Shown: one piece after another, positions 10,898 to 19,316 of the stretch
Position numbering within the stretch: the first letter of the stretch is position 1
How the letters are laid out: each line of letters starts with the position of its first letter
DNA from: Burkholderia anthina
GTDB taxonomy: Bacteria; Pseudomonadota; Gammaproteobacteria; Burkholderiales; Burkholderiaceae
Direction: 5' to 3'
Assembly (NCBI RefSeq): GCF_902498995.1
Contig: NZ_CABVLY010000013.1
Location: 62,001 to 126,000 of the forward strand
Length of the DNA stretch: 64,000 nt
Position numbers and translations under genes: made by a program
Notes under the pieces: model-generated
What the model saw: the letters and a program-made list of their open reading frames with translations, nothing else
The model's database searches: none
Told to the model about the DNA's origin: nothing

Positions 10898-12433
10898 ATG
10901 TCCGCAATCCCGAATTCCGACCCACCCGGTTCGTCCGCGAACCCACCCAAGCTTCATCGCGCGCTGAAGGCGCGCCACCTGACGATGATCGCCATCGGCG
11001 GCTCGATCGGCACGGGCCTGTTCGTCGCGTCCGGCGCGTCGATCTCGCAGGCCGGCCCCGGCGGCGCGATGGTCGCGTACATGCTGATCGGCCTGATGGT
11101 GTACTTCCTGATGACGAGCCTCGGCGAAATGGCCGCGTTCATGCCGGTATCGGGCTCGTTCGCGACCTACGGCGCGAAATACGTCGACGAAGGCTTCGGC
11201 TTCGCGCTCGGCTGGAACTACTGGTACAACTGGGCCGTGACGATCGCGGTCGAACTCGTCGCCGCGCAGCTCGTGATGCACTACTGGTTCCCGAACGTGC
11301 CGGGCGTCTGGTGGAGCGCCGCGTTCCTCGGCGTGATGTTCCTGCTCAACGCGCTGACCGTGCGCGGCTTCGGCGAGGCCGAATACTGGTTCGCGCTGAT
11401 CAAGGTCGTCACCGTGGTCGCGTTCATCGGCGTCGGCCTGCTGATGATCTTCGGCATTCTGAAGGGCGCCCCCGGCAACGGCTGGGGCAACCTGACGATC
11501 GGCGACGCGCCGTTCGCGGGCGGCCTGCCGGCGATGATGGGCGTCGCGATGATCGCGGGCTTCTCGTTCCAGGGCACGGAGCTGATCGGCGTCGCGGCCG
11601 GCGAATCGGAAAACCCGCGCACGACGATCCCGCGCGCGGTGCGCCAGGTGTTCTGGCGGATCCTGCTGTTCTACGTGCTCGCGATCTTCGTGATCGGCGT
11701 GCTGATTCCGTACACCGACCCGAGCCTGCTGAAGAGCGACGTGACCGACATCGGCGTGAGCCCGTTCACGCTCGTGTTCCGCCATGCCGGCCTCGCGTTC
11801 GCGGCCGGCGTGATGAACGCGGTGATCCTGACCGCCGTGCTGTCGGCCGGCAACTCGGGCATGTATGCGTCGACGCGGATGCTCTACAACCTCGCGACCG
11901 AAGGCCGCGCGCCGAAACTGTTCGCGAAGCTGTCGCCGGGCGGCGTGCCGCGCAATGCGCTGTATGCGACGACGGCCGTCGGCGCGCTGTGCTTCTTCAC
12001 GTCGCTGTACGGCGACAAGACGGTGTACCTGTGGCTGCTGAACACGTCGGGGATGACGGGCTTCATCGCGTGGCTCGGCATCGCGATCAGCCATTACCGG
12101 TTCCGCAAGGGTTACGTGCAGCAGGGCTACTCGGTCGACCAGCTGCCGTACCAGTCGAAGTGGTTCCCGTTCGGCCCGCTGTTCGCGTTCGTGCTGTGTC
12201 TCGTGATCGCGCTGGGGCAGGACTATCAGGCGTTTCTCGCGAACCGGATCGACTGGGCCGGCGTGGCCGCGACCTACGTCGGCATTCCGCTGTTCCTCGT
12301 CGTGTGGCTCGGCTACCGGTTCATGAACAAGAGCCGCTTCGTGCGCTACGAGGACATGGAGATCGCGCCGTGGGTGGCCGCGAATCGCGGCGCGCAAGCA
12401 CAGCGCGTGACGAACCGCGAAACCGCCGGCTGA
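10898..12433 (+). CDS. lysP: Amino acid permease, lysine-specific permease type
   Basis: This 511-residue member of the APC superfamily (amino acid transporter family) has about twelve membrane helices. The N-terminal substrate-site motif GGSIGTGLFVASG is at residues about 34-46, with QAGPGGAMVAYMLIGLMVYF next and GFSFQGTELIGVAAGESENP near 230, matching LysP/AroP-type proton symporters. The best resemblance is to LysP, importing lysine, but AroP-like aromatic permeases share these motifs. I chose the ATG at 10898 since upstream frame extensions are Arg/Pro rich. A rho-independent terminator follows at 12471-12498, so the gene appears monocistronic. Confidence 0.85.
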   Translation: MSAIPNSDPPGSSANPPKLHRALKARHLTMIAIGGSIGTGLFVASGASISQAGPGGAMVAYMLIGLMVYFLMTSLGEMAAFMPVSGSFATYGAKYVDEGFGFALGWNYWYNWAVTIAVELVAAQLVMHYWFPNVPGVWWSAAFLGVMFLLNALTVRGFGEAEYWFALIKVVTVVAFIGVGLLMIFGILKGAPGNGWGNLTIGDAPFAGGLPAMMGVAMIAGFSFQGTELIGVAAGESENPRTTIPRAVRQVFWRILLFYVLAIFVIGVLIPYTDPSLLKSDVTDIGVSPFTLVFRHAGLAFAAGVMNAVILTAVLSAGNSGMYASTRMLYNLATEGRAPKLFAKLSPGGVPRNALYATTAVGALCFFTSLYGDKTVYLWLLNTSGMTGFIAWLGIAISHYRFRKGYVQQGYSVDQLPYQSKWFPFGPLFAFVLCLVIALGQDYQAFLANRIDWAGVAATYVGIPLFLVVWLGYRFMNKSRFVRYEDMEIAPWVAANRGAQAQRVTNRETAG

Positions 12434-12470
12434 TGCGGGCGCGGCACGCCGCCGCGCGATACTTGACGAA

Positions 12471-12498
12471 ACGGGAAGCCCACGGGCTTCCCGTTTTC
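12471..12498 (+). terminator. Rho-independent terminator after lysP
   Basis: ACGGGAAGCC (12471-12480) pairs with GGCTTCCCGT (12485-12494) around a four-base loop and runs into TTTTC. It lies 38 bp after the permease stop. Almost the same stem is used by the terminator after the next gene. Confidence 0.85.
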
Positions 12499-12730
12499 GT
12501 TGGCGCGTCCGTTCTTGCCGAACCCGCTTTTTTTGTCGGCTTTCGCCTGCACGGGGTCAAAGCCGGTTATATTTCCCGACCCTACCGGGCTGCGGCCCGG
12601 CCGGCGCGACGAGCGCGACGCGGATCGGCATCCGGCGTGCGCGCAGCCTGCGACGGCCGGCGGCGCCCGGCGTTTTCATCGTTTCGTCGGGGCCGGCCCG
12701 GCCCGCGAAGCGCGCAACCCAGAGGAATCC

Positions 12731-12976
12731 ATGAGCGCATCACCCGCCGAGCGGAAGGCCGGACCCGTTTCCATCGTGCGAATCGAAGCCGCGATCAACG
12801 CGTGGCGCGAAGTGTATCCGCCCGCCCCGGACGGCGAGGACGGCTACGCGCTGGACGCCGGCAGCAACTGCCTGGCCGAGCTGTACGGCGCGATGATCTG
12901 CTATCGGCTGCCGGACGTGCCGCTCGATTCGCTGAGCGACGCGCAGCGCGACGCGCTGTACGCGACCGAGGCATGA
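12731..12976 (+). CDS. DUF3717 family small protein
   Basis: This 81-residue acidic protein of unknown function resembles the DUF3717 family, short proteins common in Burkholderia with a core like VRIEAAINAWREVYP (residues about 16-30) followed by a Leu/Tyr-rich helix around LAELYGAMICYRL. There is no signal peptide or membrane helix, so it is probably cytosolic. The ATG at 12731 follows AGAGGAATCC, a good ribosome-binding site. TTATATTT at about 12567-12574 may serve as a -10. It is bracketed by two very similar terminators and therefore forms its own transcription unit. Confidence 0.75.
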   Translation: MSASPAERKAGPVSIVRIEAAINAWREVYPPAPDGEDGYALDAGSNCLAELYGAMICYRLPDVPLDSLSDAQRDALYATEA

Positions 12977-13017
12977 CGCACGTTTGCGACGATGCCGTCA
13001 CGCAGCGTCGATGAAGA

Positions 13018-13046
13018 AACGGGAAGCTTCGCGGCTTCCCGTTTTG
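13018..13046 (+). terminator. Rho-independent terminator after the DUF3717 gene
   Basis: AACGGGAAGC (13018-13027) pairs with GCTTCCCGTT (13034-13043), followed by TTGTTTT. The stem is nearly identical to the one after lysP at 12471. Confidence 0.85.
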
Positions 13047-13193
13047 TTTTACGCGACGCGGTTCGAACCGGTATCGACGCCGGCTGAGGTATCGTCACGG
13101 GATCGGGGCAGGCCATCACGGGACGAACGGCGCGCGCGTGGCCCGCGCGCTGCCGGATGAGAACGTCCGGTGCCTGTCCGGGAGGGATCGAAC

Positions 13194-14111
13194 ATGGAGT
13201 TGAGACACCTCCGCTACTTCGTCGCGGTTGCCGAGGAGCGGAATTTCACGCGGGCGGCCGAGCGGCTGCACATCGCACAGCCGCCGCTGAGCCGGCAGAT
13301 CCAGCAGCTCGAGGAGGAACTCGGCGTGCCGCTGTTCGAGCGCAACGCGCGGCCGCTGAAGCTGACCGATGCCGGGCGCTTCTTCTATTCGCATGCGGTG
13401 CAGCTGCTCGCGCAGACGACCGAGCTCGAATCGATGACGAAGCGGGTCGGCAAGATCGAGCGCAGCATGTCGGTCGGCTTCGTCGGCTCGACGCTGTACG
13501 GGATGCTGCCGAAGATCATCCGGCGCTTTCGCAGCGAGTATCCGGCCGTCGAGCTGAGCCTGCACGAGATGTCGACGATGGACCAGATCAAGGCGCTGAA
13601 GGAAGGGCGCATCGACGTCGGGTTCGGGCGGATCCGCCACGAGGATCCGAGCGTGCGGCGCGTCGTGCTGCGCGAGGAGCGGATGATCGTCGCGCTGCCG
13701 GTCGGCCATCCGCTGGACGGCGCGAAGTCGGTGCTGTCGCTGCACGATCTCGTGCACGACACGCTGATCATCTTTCCGAAGGCGCCGCGCCCGAGCTATG
13801 CGGACCAGGTGCTCGCGGCATTCCACGATCGCGCGCTGCAGCCGCGGCGCATCTACGAGACGCGCGAACTGCAGATCGCGCTCGGACTCGTCGCGATGGG
13901 CGAGGGCGTATCGGTCGTGCCGCACAGCGTCTACGGCCTGAAGCGCGACGACATCAGCTACAAGCCGCTCGACGACCCGAACCTCGTATCGCCGATCATC
14001 ATGAGCATGCGGATGCTCGACGAGTCGGAGGACATTCGCGCGATACAGGCGCTGATCTACCGGCTGTACGACGAGTCGCAGATGGAATACCTGCCGCCGC
14101 AGCCCGAATGA
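13194..14111 (+). CDS. LysR-family regulator of the CatR/BenM type
   Basis: This is a 305-residue LysR regulator. The N-terminal helix-turn-helix reads RNFTRAAERLHIAQPPLSRQ (residues about 16-35) and the effector domain starts near 90, with ALKEGRIDVGFGRIRHEDP and APRPSYADQVLAAF typical of CatM/BenM/CatR-type proteins that sense muconate or benzoate-like acids. It closely resembles the catR product at 57602 over its whole length. The ATG at 13194 follows GGGAGGGATCGAAC. The next gene on the same strand, 115 bp on, encodes an alpha/beta hydrolase, but there is no adjacent cat or ben operon, so the target is unknown; it could act elsewhere on aromatic catabolism. Confidence 0.85.
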   Translation: MELRHLRYFVAVAEERNFTRAAERLHIAQPPLSRQIQQLEEELGVPLFERNARPLKLTDAGRFFYSHAVQLLAQTTELESMTKRVGKIERSMSVGFVGSTLYGMLPKIIRRFRSEYPAVELSLHEMSTMDQIKALKEGRIDVGFGRIRHEDPSVRRVVLREERMIVALPVGHPLDGAKSVLSLHDLVHDTLIIFPKAPRPSYADQVLAAFHDRALQPRRIYETRELQIALGLVAMGEGVSVVPHSVYGLKRDDISYKPLDDPNLVSPIIMSMRMLDESEDIRAIQALIYRLYDESQMEYLPPQPE

Positions 14112-14226
14112 GCGGGCGCGCGATGGGGGCTTGCTTGACGCGGCGCGCGGCGCCGGGCCACCATCGCAGGCATTCGATGCGGCACGCCGGCGTGCCGCCG
14201 TTTTCATGCGGAACGACGACAGACAG

Positions 14227-15054
14227 ATGACCGATATCGTGACCGAGGAGACTTTTGTCGAGACGCCGCAAGGGCGTCTCTTCGCGAAGCGCTGGCGGGG
14301 GGCTGCCGCGGTGGACGTGGCCGCGCCTGAGCCGGCCGCACCTATGCCGGCCGCACCGATCGTGCTGCTGCACGATTCGCTCGGCTGCGTCGAACTATGG
14401 CGCGATTTCCCCGAACAACTGGCGCGCGCGACGCAACGCGACGTGATCGCGTATGACCGGCTCGGCTTCGGCCGCTCGGATCGTCATCCGGGCCGGCTCG
14501 GCACGACGTTCGTGCGCGACGAAGCCGGCCACGGGTTTCATGCGCTGCTCGAGCAGTTCGGCGTCGATGCGTTCGTCGTGTTCGGGCACAGCGTCGGCGG
14601 CGGCATGGCGGTCGGCTGCGCGGCCGCGCACCCGGCGCGTTGCCGTGCACTGGTGACCGTTGCCGCGCAGGCATTCGTCGAAGATCGCACGCTCGACGGC
14701 ATTCGCGCAGCGGGCGAGCAGTTCGATGCGCCGGGCCAGCTCGACCGGCTCGCGCGCTATCACGGCGACAAGGCGGAATGGGTGCTGCGCGCGTGGGTCG
14801 ACACGTGGCTGTCGCCGGCGTTTCGCGACTGGAATCTCGACGACGAACTGCCGCGCGTACGCTGCGCGACACTCGCGATTCACGGCGAGCAGGACGAATA
14901 CGGCTCGGACGTGCATCCGAAACGAATCGCCGCGCGCGTGGCGGGGCCGTCGTCGTTCCTGCTGCTCAACGGATGCGGACACATGCCGCACCGCGAGCGG
15001 ACCGGCGACGTGCTGGCAGCCGTCGCGACGTTCCTGCGCGACGCGGGCGCCTGA
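14227..15054 (+). CDS. Alpha/beta-fold hydrolase
   Basis: This 275-residue soluble hydrolase has the nucleophile elbow FGHSVGGGM near residue 120 (catalytic Ser), an Asp in IHGEQDEYG near 225, and a His in GCGHMPHRERTG near 255, a complete Ser-Asp-His triad. VLLHDSLGCVELWRDFP near residue 47 supplies the oxyanion-hole region in a form seen in enol-lactonase or ester hydrolase relatives. The substrate cannot be named. It follows a CatR/BenM-like LysR gene in the same direction, which might be its regulator. The start at 14227 is the first good Met; upstream codons are unlike coding sequence. Confidence 0.85.
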   Translation: MTDIVTEETFVETPQGRLFAKRWRGAAAVDVAAPEPAAPMPAAPIVLLHDSLGCVELWRDFPEQLARATQRDVIAYDRLGFGRSDRHPGRLGTTFVRDEAGHGFHALLEQFGVDAFVVFGHSVGGGMAVGCAAAHPARCRALVTVAAQAFVEDRTLDGIRAAGEQFDAPGQLDRLARYHGDKAEWVLRAWVDTWLSPAFRDWNLDDELPRVRCATLAIHGEQDEYGSDVHPKRIAARVAGPSSFLLLNGCGHMPHRERTGDVLAAVATFLRDAGA

Positions 15055-15090
15055 GCGTCACGACGACCGGCGGGGCAGGCCCGCCGGTTG

Positions 15091-15444
15091 TCAGAACGAC
15101 AGCTGGATCGCGAGGTCGACCGCGAGCAGCGCGATCGAGCAGCCGATGCCGAGGATCACGTTCGGCAGGCGATGCTCGAAATCGCGATGATCCCGGCGCA
15201 TCGCGGCGCCGAGCAGGAAGATCGCTTCGATGACGATCTGCAATCCGACGAACAGCAGCATCAGCAGATACTCGTAGCCCATCTGCTTGAACGCGGCGAA
15301 TTGCATCCCGTGATCGCGGATCCACTGGCCGACGCGCAGCAGTTCGTAAGCGAACAGCAAGGCGGGAAACAGGTAGCTGATGAAGTATGTCGGCGCGGTG
15401 GCGTGCCGTAGTTCGAGGTGGAAGTGCTGATGCGTGGTAGCCAT
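15091..15444 (-). CDS. Small multi-pass membrane protein of unknown function
   Basis: This 117-residue protein begins with a His-rich segment (TTHQHFHLELRH), then shows three hydrophobic segments at residues about 22-42, 55-80 and 92-115. I do not recognise a family. The start at 15444 is well supported by GGAGGG seven to twelve bases upstream; the longer frame from 15468 starts inside that ribosome-binding site. It is convergent with the hydrolase gene (36 bp between stops). The His cluster next to a membrane anchor could bind metal, but that is only a possibility. Confidence 0.6.
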   Translation of the reverse strand: MATTHQHFHLELRHATAPTYFISYLFPALLFAYELLRVGQWIRDHGMQFAAFKQMGYEYLLMLLFVGLQIVIEAIFLLGAAMRRDHRDFEHRLPNVILGIGCSIALLAVDLAIQLSF

Positions 15445-15620
15445 CACGAATCCCTCCTTGCAATGCATGATTGCGGTCTCGACGGCGGCGCAGCGACGTG
15501 CGGACTAGGGGATTGCCCGATGTATCGTGCGTGCCGTACGACACCAGCATACTGCGGCTCGGGAAATTTGGCATCCCGTACGTGCATTCGTTGCAAAAAT
15601 GCGTGCGCGTCGCACGATGC

Positions 15621-15660
15621 CGTCAATGGCCGTCAATGGCCGTCAATGGCCGTCAATGGC
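15621..15660. repeat. 10-bp tandem repeat, four perfect copies
   Basis: CGTCAATGGC occurs four times in a row from 15621 to 15660, with partial matches on both sides (GC before, CGTCG after). The last copy contains the stop codon of the PqiB-like gene (read on the minus strand as GGC CAT TGA CGG), so copy-number changes would mostly alter the 3' untranslated region. Confidence 0.95.
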
Positions 15661-17311
15661 CGTCGCGGTCCGCGCGCGACGCGTCGGCCGGCGGCGTATC
15701 GCTCGCGGCGCCGCGCAGCAGCCACTCCGGATGTTGCTCCAGATCAGCGGCCAGCGCACGCAGCGCGTTCGACGTTCGCGTGAATTGCGCGAGCGCGCGG
15801 CGCCCACTGGATGCGGGCGCATCCTCCTGCCCCAGGATCGCTTGCGCGGTCGTGAACGCATGTCGCGCGGCGCCGAGCGCGTCGCGTGCCTGCGGTGCGA
15901 GTTCGGTGTCGAGTTGCGCGAACAGCGCACGGGTGTTCGCGAGGGCCGCGTCGACACGCACGCCCATGCGATCGAGCGGCATGCGCGAAAGGGTGCCGGC
16001 GATGTCGGCAATGTGCACGCGCAGCACGTCGAGCGTGCCGGGAACGGTCGGGAGTGCGATCGGTAGCCGATCGGTGTCGACCGATGCGGGCGGCGCGTTC
16101 GGGAACATGTCGAGCGCGACGTACGACCGGTTCGCAATCAGGTTGCCGACGCGCAATTGCCCGCGCAAACCGCGCGCGACGAGCGTGCGCAGCAGCGCCT
16201 TGCCGGCGTCGGTGTCGCCGTTGCCGAGTGCGTCGCGGTAGCGCTGCCCGAGGCGATTGGGATAGAGCGCCATCGTCACGCGCATCGTGACGCTGCCGCG
16301 CCGCGCATCGTATTCGGTGCCGACGGCCGTCACGGTGCCGAGTTCGATGCCGCGAAAATCCACCGGCGCGCCGACGTCGAGGCCGCGCAGCGAGCGGTCG
16401 AACCGCATGACGACCGGTGCAGCCGGTGCGTTGGGCGTGCGCATCGCATCGATTTCATCGTCGGCCACGCGAAAACGCGCACCGTCGGGCGCCGCGACGA
16501 TGGTCGTGCGTCCGGGTGGCGCCGCGAATGCGAGACCGCCGGCAAGCATCGCGGCGAGCGACGGCGTGCCGAGCTTCATCCCGCCCGCATCGAGCTGCAG
16601 GCCGACGCCGCCCGCCTGCCACCAGCGTGCGTCGGCATCGACGTAGCGATCGAACGGCGCGGCGATGAACACCGCGATCGATACGCCGCGCCCGTCCGCA
16701 TCGAGCGTATAGCCCGTCACCTGGCCGACGCGCGCGCGCCGGTGATATACCGGCGAGCCGACGCCGACCGAGCCGAGCGAGCTCGCGTGCAGCAGGTAGC
16801 GGCGCCCGTTGCCGTCTTCGTCGACGGGCGGCGCATCGAGCCCGGCGAACCCCGTGCGCGGTTCGCGCGCGCGGCCGAGTGCCGCCGCGATATACGCGCC
16901 CGACAACAGGGTATCCAGACCGGAAATGCCGCCGGGGCCGATGCGCGGTCGCACGACCCAGAAGCGTGTATCGGCGCTCGCCAGTGCATGCGCGTCGGCG
17001 TTCAGCCGCACGTCGACCCGCACGCCCGGTTGCCCGCGCAACGCACGGACGCGCGTGACGCGCCCGACTTCGACGTTGCGCAACCGCAGCGTCGAGCGGC
17101 CGGCTTCGAGCCCGTCGGCCGTTGCGAACGCGATCGTGATCGTCGGGCCGCGCTGGCCGAGCAGCGCGACGCCCCAGGCGACGAAGAACGCCGCGGCCGC
17201 GAGCGGCACGATCCAGATCGCTGCCCGCGGCCAGTTGCGGCCCATTCGCGCGAGGACGGCGAGCGCCGCCCGCCGTGCATCAGTCGAATTGCGCGACGAG
17301 TGCATCCGCAC
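15653..17311 (-). CDS. pqiB: PqiB-like MCE-domain intermembrane transport protein
   Basis: This 552-residue protein has one N-terminal membrane helix (residues about 32-54) and three consecutive MCE domains: about 60-160, 165-270 (HASSLGSVGVGSPVYHRRAR) and 295-400 (SLRGLDVGAPVDFRGIELG). A helical C-terminal region follows from about 430. Length and three-MCE architecture match PqiB (about 546 residues in E. coli), which forms a needle-like channel for lipids between the inner and outer membranes. The usual membrane partner PqiA is absent here, and instead of PqiC a DUF3313 lipoprotein gene lies directly upstream, overlapping by 32 bp. AAGGGTG precedes the ATG at 17311; the ATG at 17305 is an alternative. 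TetR control is likely (palindromes at 18028 and 18226). Confidence 0.85.
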   Translation of the reverse strand: MRMHSSRNSTDARRAALAVLARMGRNWPRAAIWIVPLAAAAFFVAWGVALLGQRGPTITIAFATADGLEAGRSTLRLRNVEVGRVTRVRALRGQPGVRVDVRLNADAHALASADTRFWVVRPRIGPGGISGLDTLLSGAYIAAALGRAREPRTGFAGLDAPPVDEDGNGRRYLLHASSLGSVGVGSPVYHRRARVGQVTGYTLDADGRGVSIAVFIAAPFDRYVDADARWWQAGGVGLQLDAGGMKLGTPSLAAMLAGGLAFAAPPGRTTIVAAPDGARFRVADDEIDAMRTPNAPAAPVVMRFDRSLRGLDVGAPVDFRGIELGTVTAVGTEYDARRGSVTMRVTMALYPNRLGQRYRDALGNGDTDAGKALLRTLVARGLRGQLRVGNLIANRSYVALDMFPNAPPASVDTDRLPIALPTVPGTLDVLRVHIADIAGTLSRMPLDRMGVRVDAALANTRALFAQLDTELAPQARDALGAARHAFTTAQAILGQEDAPASSGRRALAQFTRTSNALRALAADLEQHPEWLLRGAASDTPPADASRADRDGH

Positions 17312-17942
17312 CCTTGTCGATACCGGTTTTCGCCGCGCTCAGCGCGCCGAAGCTCGCGCCGATGTTCATCGCATTCGGATACTGCTTCGTCACGTATGCG
17401 TTGATCAGCCGGTTGGTTGCAGCGTCGCGAATTTCCACCGCATAGATGACCGAGCCCGTGAAAGCGCCTTCGCGGCCGCGAATCGCCTGCACGCCGTTGT
17501 AGAGATTGCCCGCGAGGTCGAAGTGCGCGAACGCGCCGGCAAAGGCCGTCGTCGTTACCGCGCCCGTAAGCGTCAGTTTCACGCGCAGCGTGTCGGGGCC
17601 CGGCGTGCTCGTCAGCTCGAAGCGCTTGCCGAGCTTCTTGGCGAACGTGTCGCCCATGTACGCGGCGAGCGTCGTCTTGTCCTCATCGGTCAGTTTTCCG
17701 AACTGATTGTCCGTGCCGCGGTACACCGCCACCGGATCGAGAATCAGTTTCCGGTAGCGGTGCCAGTCGGCGGGCAGCGTGTAGCGATACGGCACGCGGC
17801 CGGATTTGTCCTGCGGATCGCTGCGCAGATAAGGGGACGATTCGATGCCCGTATAACGGGCAGGCTGGACCCCGGCGCATCCGGCGAGCGCGACGCAGAG
17901 CGCAACGCGGGTCAGATGGCGGGAAGTGATCGAGCGATTCAT
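17280..17942 (-). CDS. DUF3313 family lipoprotein
   Basis: This 220-residue protein has a lipoprotein signal peptide ending in the lipobox VALAGCAG (Cys at residue about 22), so it should be acylated and placed in the outer or inner membrane facing the periplasm. The mature part resembles DUF3313 proteins (residues about 40-215), whose role is unknown. It is the first gene of a two-gene unit with the PqiB-like gene, overlapping it by 32 bp, so it could be the outer-membrane partner that PqiC provides elsewhere. Two palindromes for the divergent TetR lie 86 and 284 bp upstream. Confidence 0.78.
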   Translation of the reverse strand: MNRSITSRHLTRVALCVALAGCAGVQPARYTGIESSPYLRSDPQDKSGRVPYRYTLPADWHRYRKLILDPVAVYRGTDNQFGKLTDEDKTTLAAYMGDTFAKKLGKRFELTSTPGPDTLRVKLTLTGAVTTTAFAGAFAHFDLAGNLYNGVQAIRGREGAFTGSVIYAVEIRDAATNRLINAYVTKQYPNAMNIGASFGALSAAKTGIDKGADALVAQFD

Positions 17943-18027
17943 GCATATCTCCGGGTCGGTTTCGCGCCGGGGAGCGGTGCGAAGGGTGGTACGGCAGGCG
18001 GTATTGCCACGGCAGGTTTCTACAAAA

Positions 18028-18049
18028 AAACCGGCTAGGCGGTTTGTTT
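18028..18049. promoter_or_regulatory. TetR-type palindromic operator, copy 1
   Basis: AAACCGGCTAGGCGGTTTG (extended by TTT) is an interrupted palindrome with AAACCG and CGGTTT arms. It lies 86 bp upstream of the DUF3313 gene start and matches the copy at 18226 in 20 of 22 positions. Confidence 0.75.
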
Positions 18050-18225
18050 TTGAGGCGAGGTTACCCCATGAATTCGGGGCGCGACGCGGCTGTCCAGCAT
18101 CGATCGTCGGCCGGACAGCCGCGCTGGGGGTGGCATTCGCATGCCCGGGGGCGGTGCGCGAACGCGCTCACGCTCCGGCCGCGGGCGATGCGGGAGCCGA
18201 TCGTAGCACTGCCGTTTTTGGATGT

Positions 18226-18247
18226 AAACCGACCAGGCGGTTTGTTT
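18226..18247. promoter_or_regulatory. TetR-type palindromic operator, copy 2
   Basis: AAACCGACCAGGCGGTTTG (extended by TTT) repeats the site at 18028 almost exactly. It lies 85 bp before the tetR start and is followed at once by TTTGTGATAGACT, where a -10-like GATAGACT could sit. The paired sites between the divergent genes suggest that one TetR controls both. Confidence 0.78.
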
Positions 18248-18332
18248 GTGATAGACTCCGCGCACTTCCTGCATGCGGCGTGCGCCAGCTCGGTTGCATT
18301 CGCATTGCGTCATTCCATACCGGGGAAAGCTC

Positions 18333-18947
18333 ATGGACAACCCGACGCGTTCCGAGCGGACGCGCACTGCCGCGATCCAGGCGGCGCTCGCGATTCTCGA
18401 GCGCGACGGCCCGGGCAAGCTCACGTTCGATGCGATTTCGCGCGAAAGCGGCATCAGCAAGGGCGGGCTGATGCACCAGTTCCGCACGAAAGGCGACGTG
18501 CTGAATGCGCTGATGGAGCATCAGCAGGCGTACTACGAACGCTTTCAGCGCGATTACCTGGCCACGCGCGATCCGGACGAAGCCCAGCCGACGCTGTCCG
18601 CACAGATCGCGACGATGCGCGAGGTGATCGACCAGCAGCCATCGGCGGCGCTCGCGATCATGGCCGCGCTCGTCGAGGATCCCGAGCCGTTGCAGAAGGT
18701 GCGTGAAACCGATGCGAAGAACGTGCAGCGCATCGCCGCCGAATCCGACGATCCCGATCTGGCGCTGCTGCGGTGGAAGGCGGCGTGGGGCATCGCGCTA
18801 TCGGCGATGTTCGGGCTGTGTCCGCTGTCGGCCGACGAGCGCGCGCGGCTGTTCGACCGGCTGCTCGACGAGACGCAATGGCCGGCCGGCGCGGCGGCAG
18901 GCGCGAAGCGCCGCGCGCCCGCGGCGAAATCGTCGCGCAGAAAATGA
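18333..18947 (+). CDS. TetR-family transcriptional regulator
   Basis: This 204-residue regulator has the TetR helix-turn-helix at residues about 10-58 (FDAISRESGISKGGLMHQF), a helical ligand-binding domain (about 80-190) and a basic tail rich in Lys and Arg (KRRAPAAKSSRRK). The start at 18333 follows GGGGAAAGCTC. It is divergent from the DUF3313/PqiB-like pair, and two near-identical 22-bp palindromes lie between them, so it most likely represses its own gene and that pair. The inducer is unknown; membrane or lipid stress would fit the regulated MCE protein, but that is inference. Confidence 0.85.
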   Translation: MDNPTRSERTRTAAIQAALAILERDGPGKLTFDAISRESGISKGGLMHQFRTKGDVLNALMEHQQAYYERFQRDYLATRDPDEAQPTLSAQIATMREVIDQQPSAALAIMAALVEDPEPLQKVRETDAKNVQRIAAESDDPDLALLRWKAAWGIALSAMFGLCPLSADERARLFDRLLDETQWPAGAAAGAKRRAPAAKSSRRK

Positions 18948-19316
18948 AGCGCACGTTCGTCGCGTGCGGTGCGGCGCTTGCGCGTTTCGCACGCTCGCTG
19001 CTCGCGGTCGTGCTCGGGCGGCTCTGACGCCTGCGCGCCCGCGCGGCTGCTCAGGCTTTCGCGTGCGCGCCTTCGACGAACGGTTTCGCAATCGACGGGA
19101 ATTCCCGCTGAAGCGACACCCCGGTACGGTCGGCCAGCGCAGCATCGCTGCGAGATAAAGGTGATGGAACCACGTCGCGAGCCGGTCGGCGCGACAGCGC
19201 CGCGTCCAGCGCTCCGGTTTGCCGGCCGGCCGCGATCAACGGCTGCCACATGCATGCGATGTGCGCTCCGGCGCGCGCCGACGCGTCGGCCGCGGCTTCC
19301 CGCGCCCCCGTCTGGA
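18948..19316 (-). other. Gap with a possible decayed gene remnant
   Basis: No intact gene spans this 369-bp stretch. On the minus strand a coding-like tail (ADRTGVSLQREFPSIAKPF, about 19150 to the TGA at 19051) has codon use like the neighbours. Directly upstream, in another frame, RLATWFHHLYLAAM also reads like protein (about 19145-19186). A five-base insertion near 19140 would separate one original frame into these two. I do not recognise the protein. This may be a degraded gene or chance. Confidence 0.3.
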
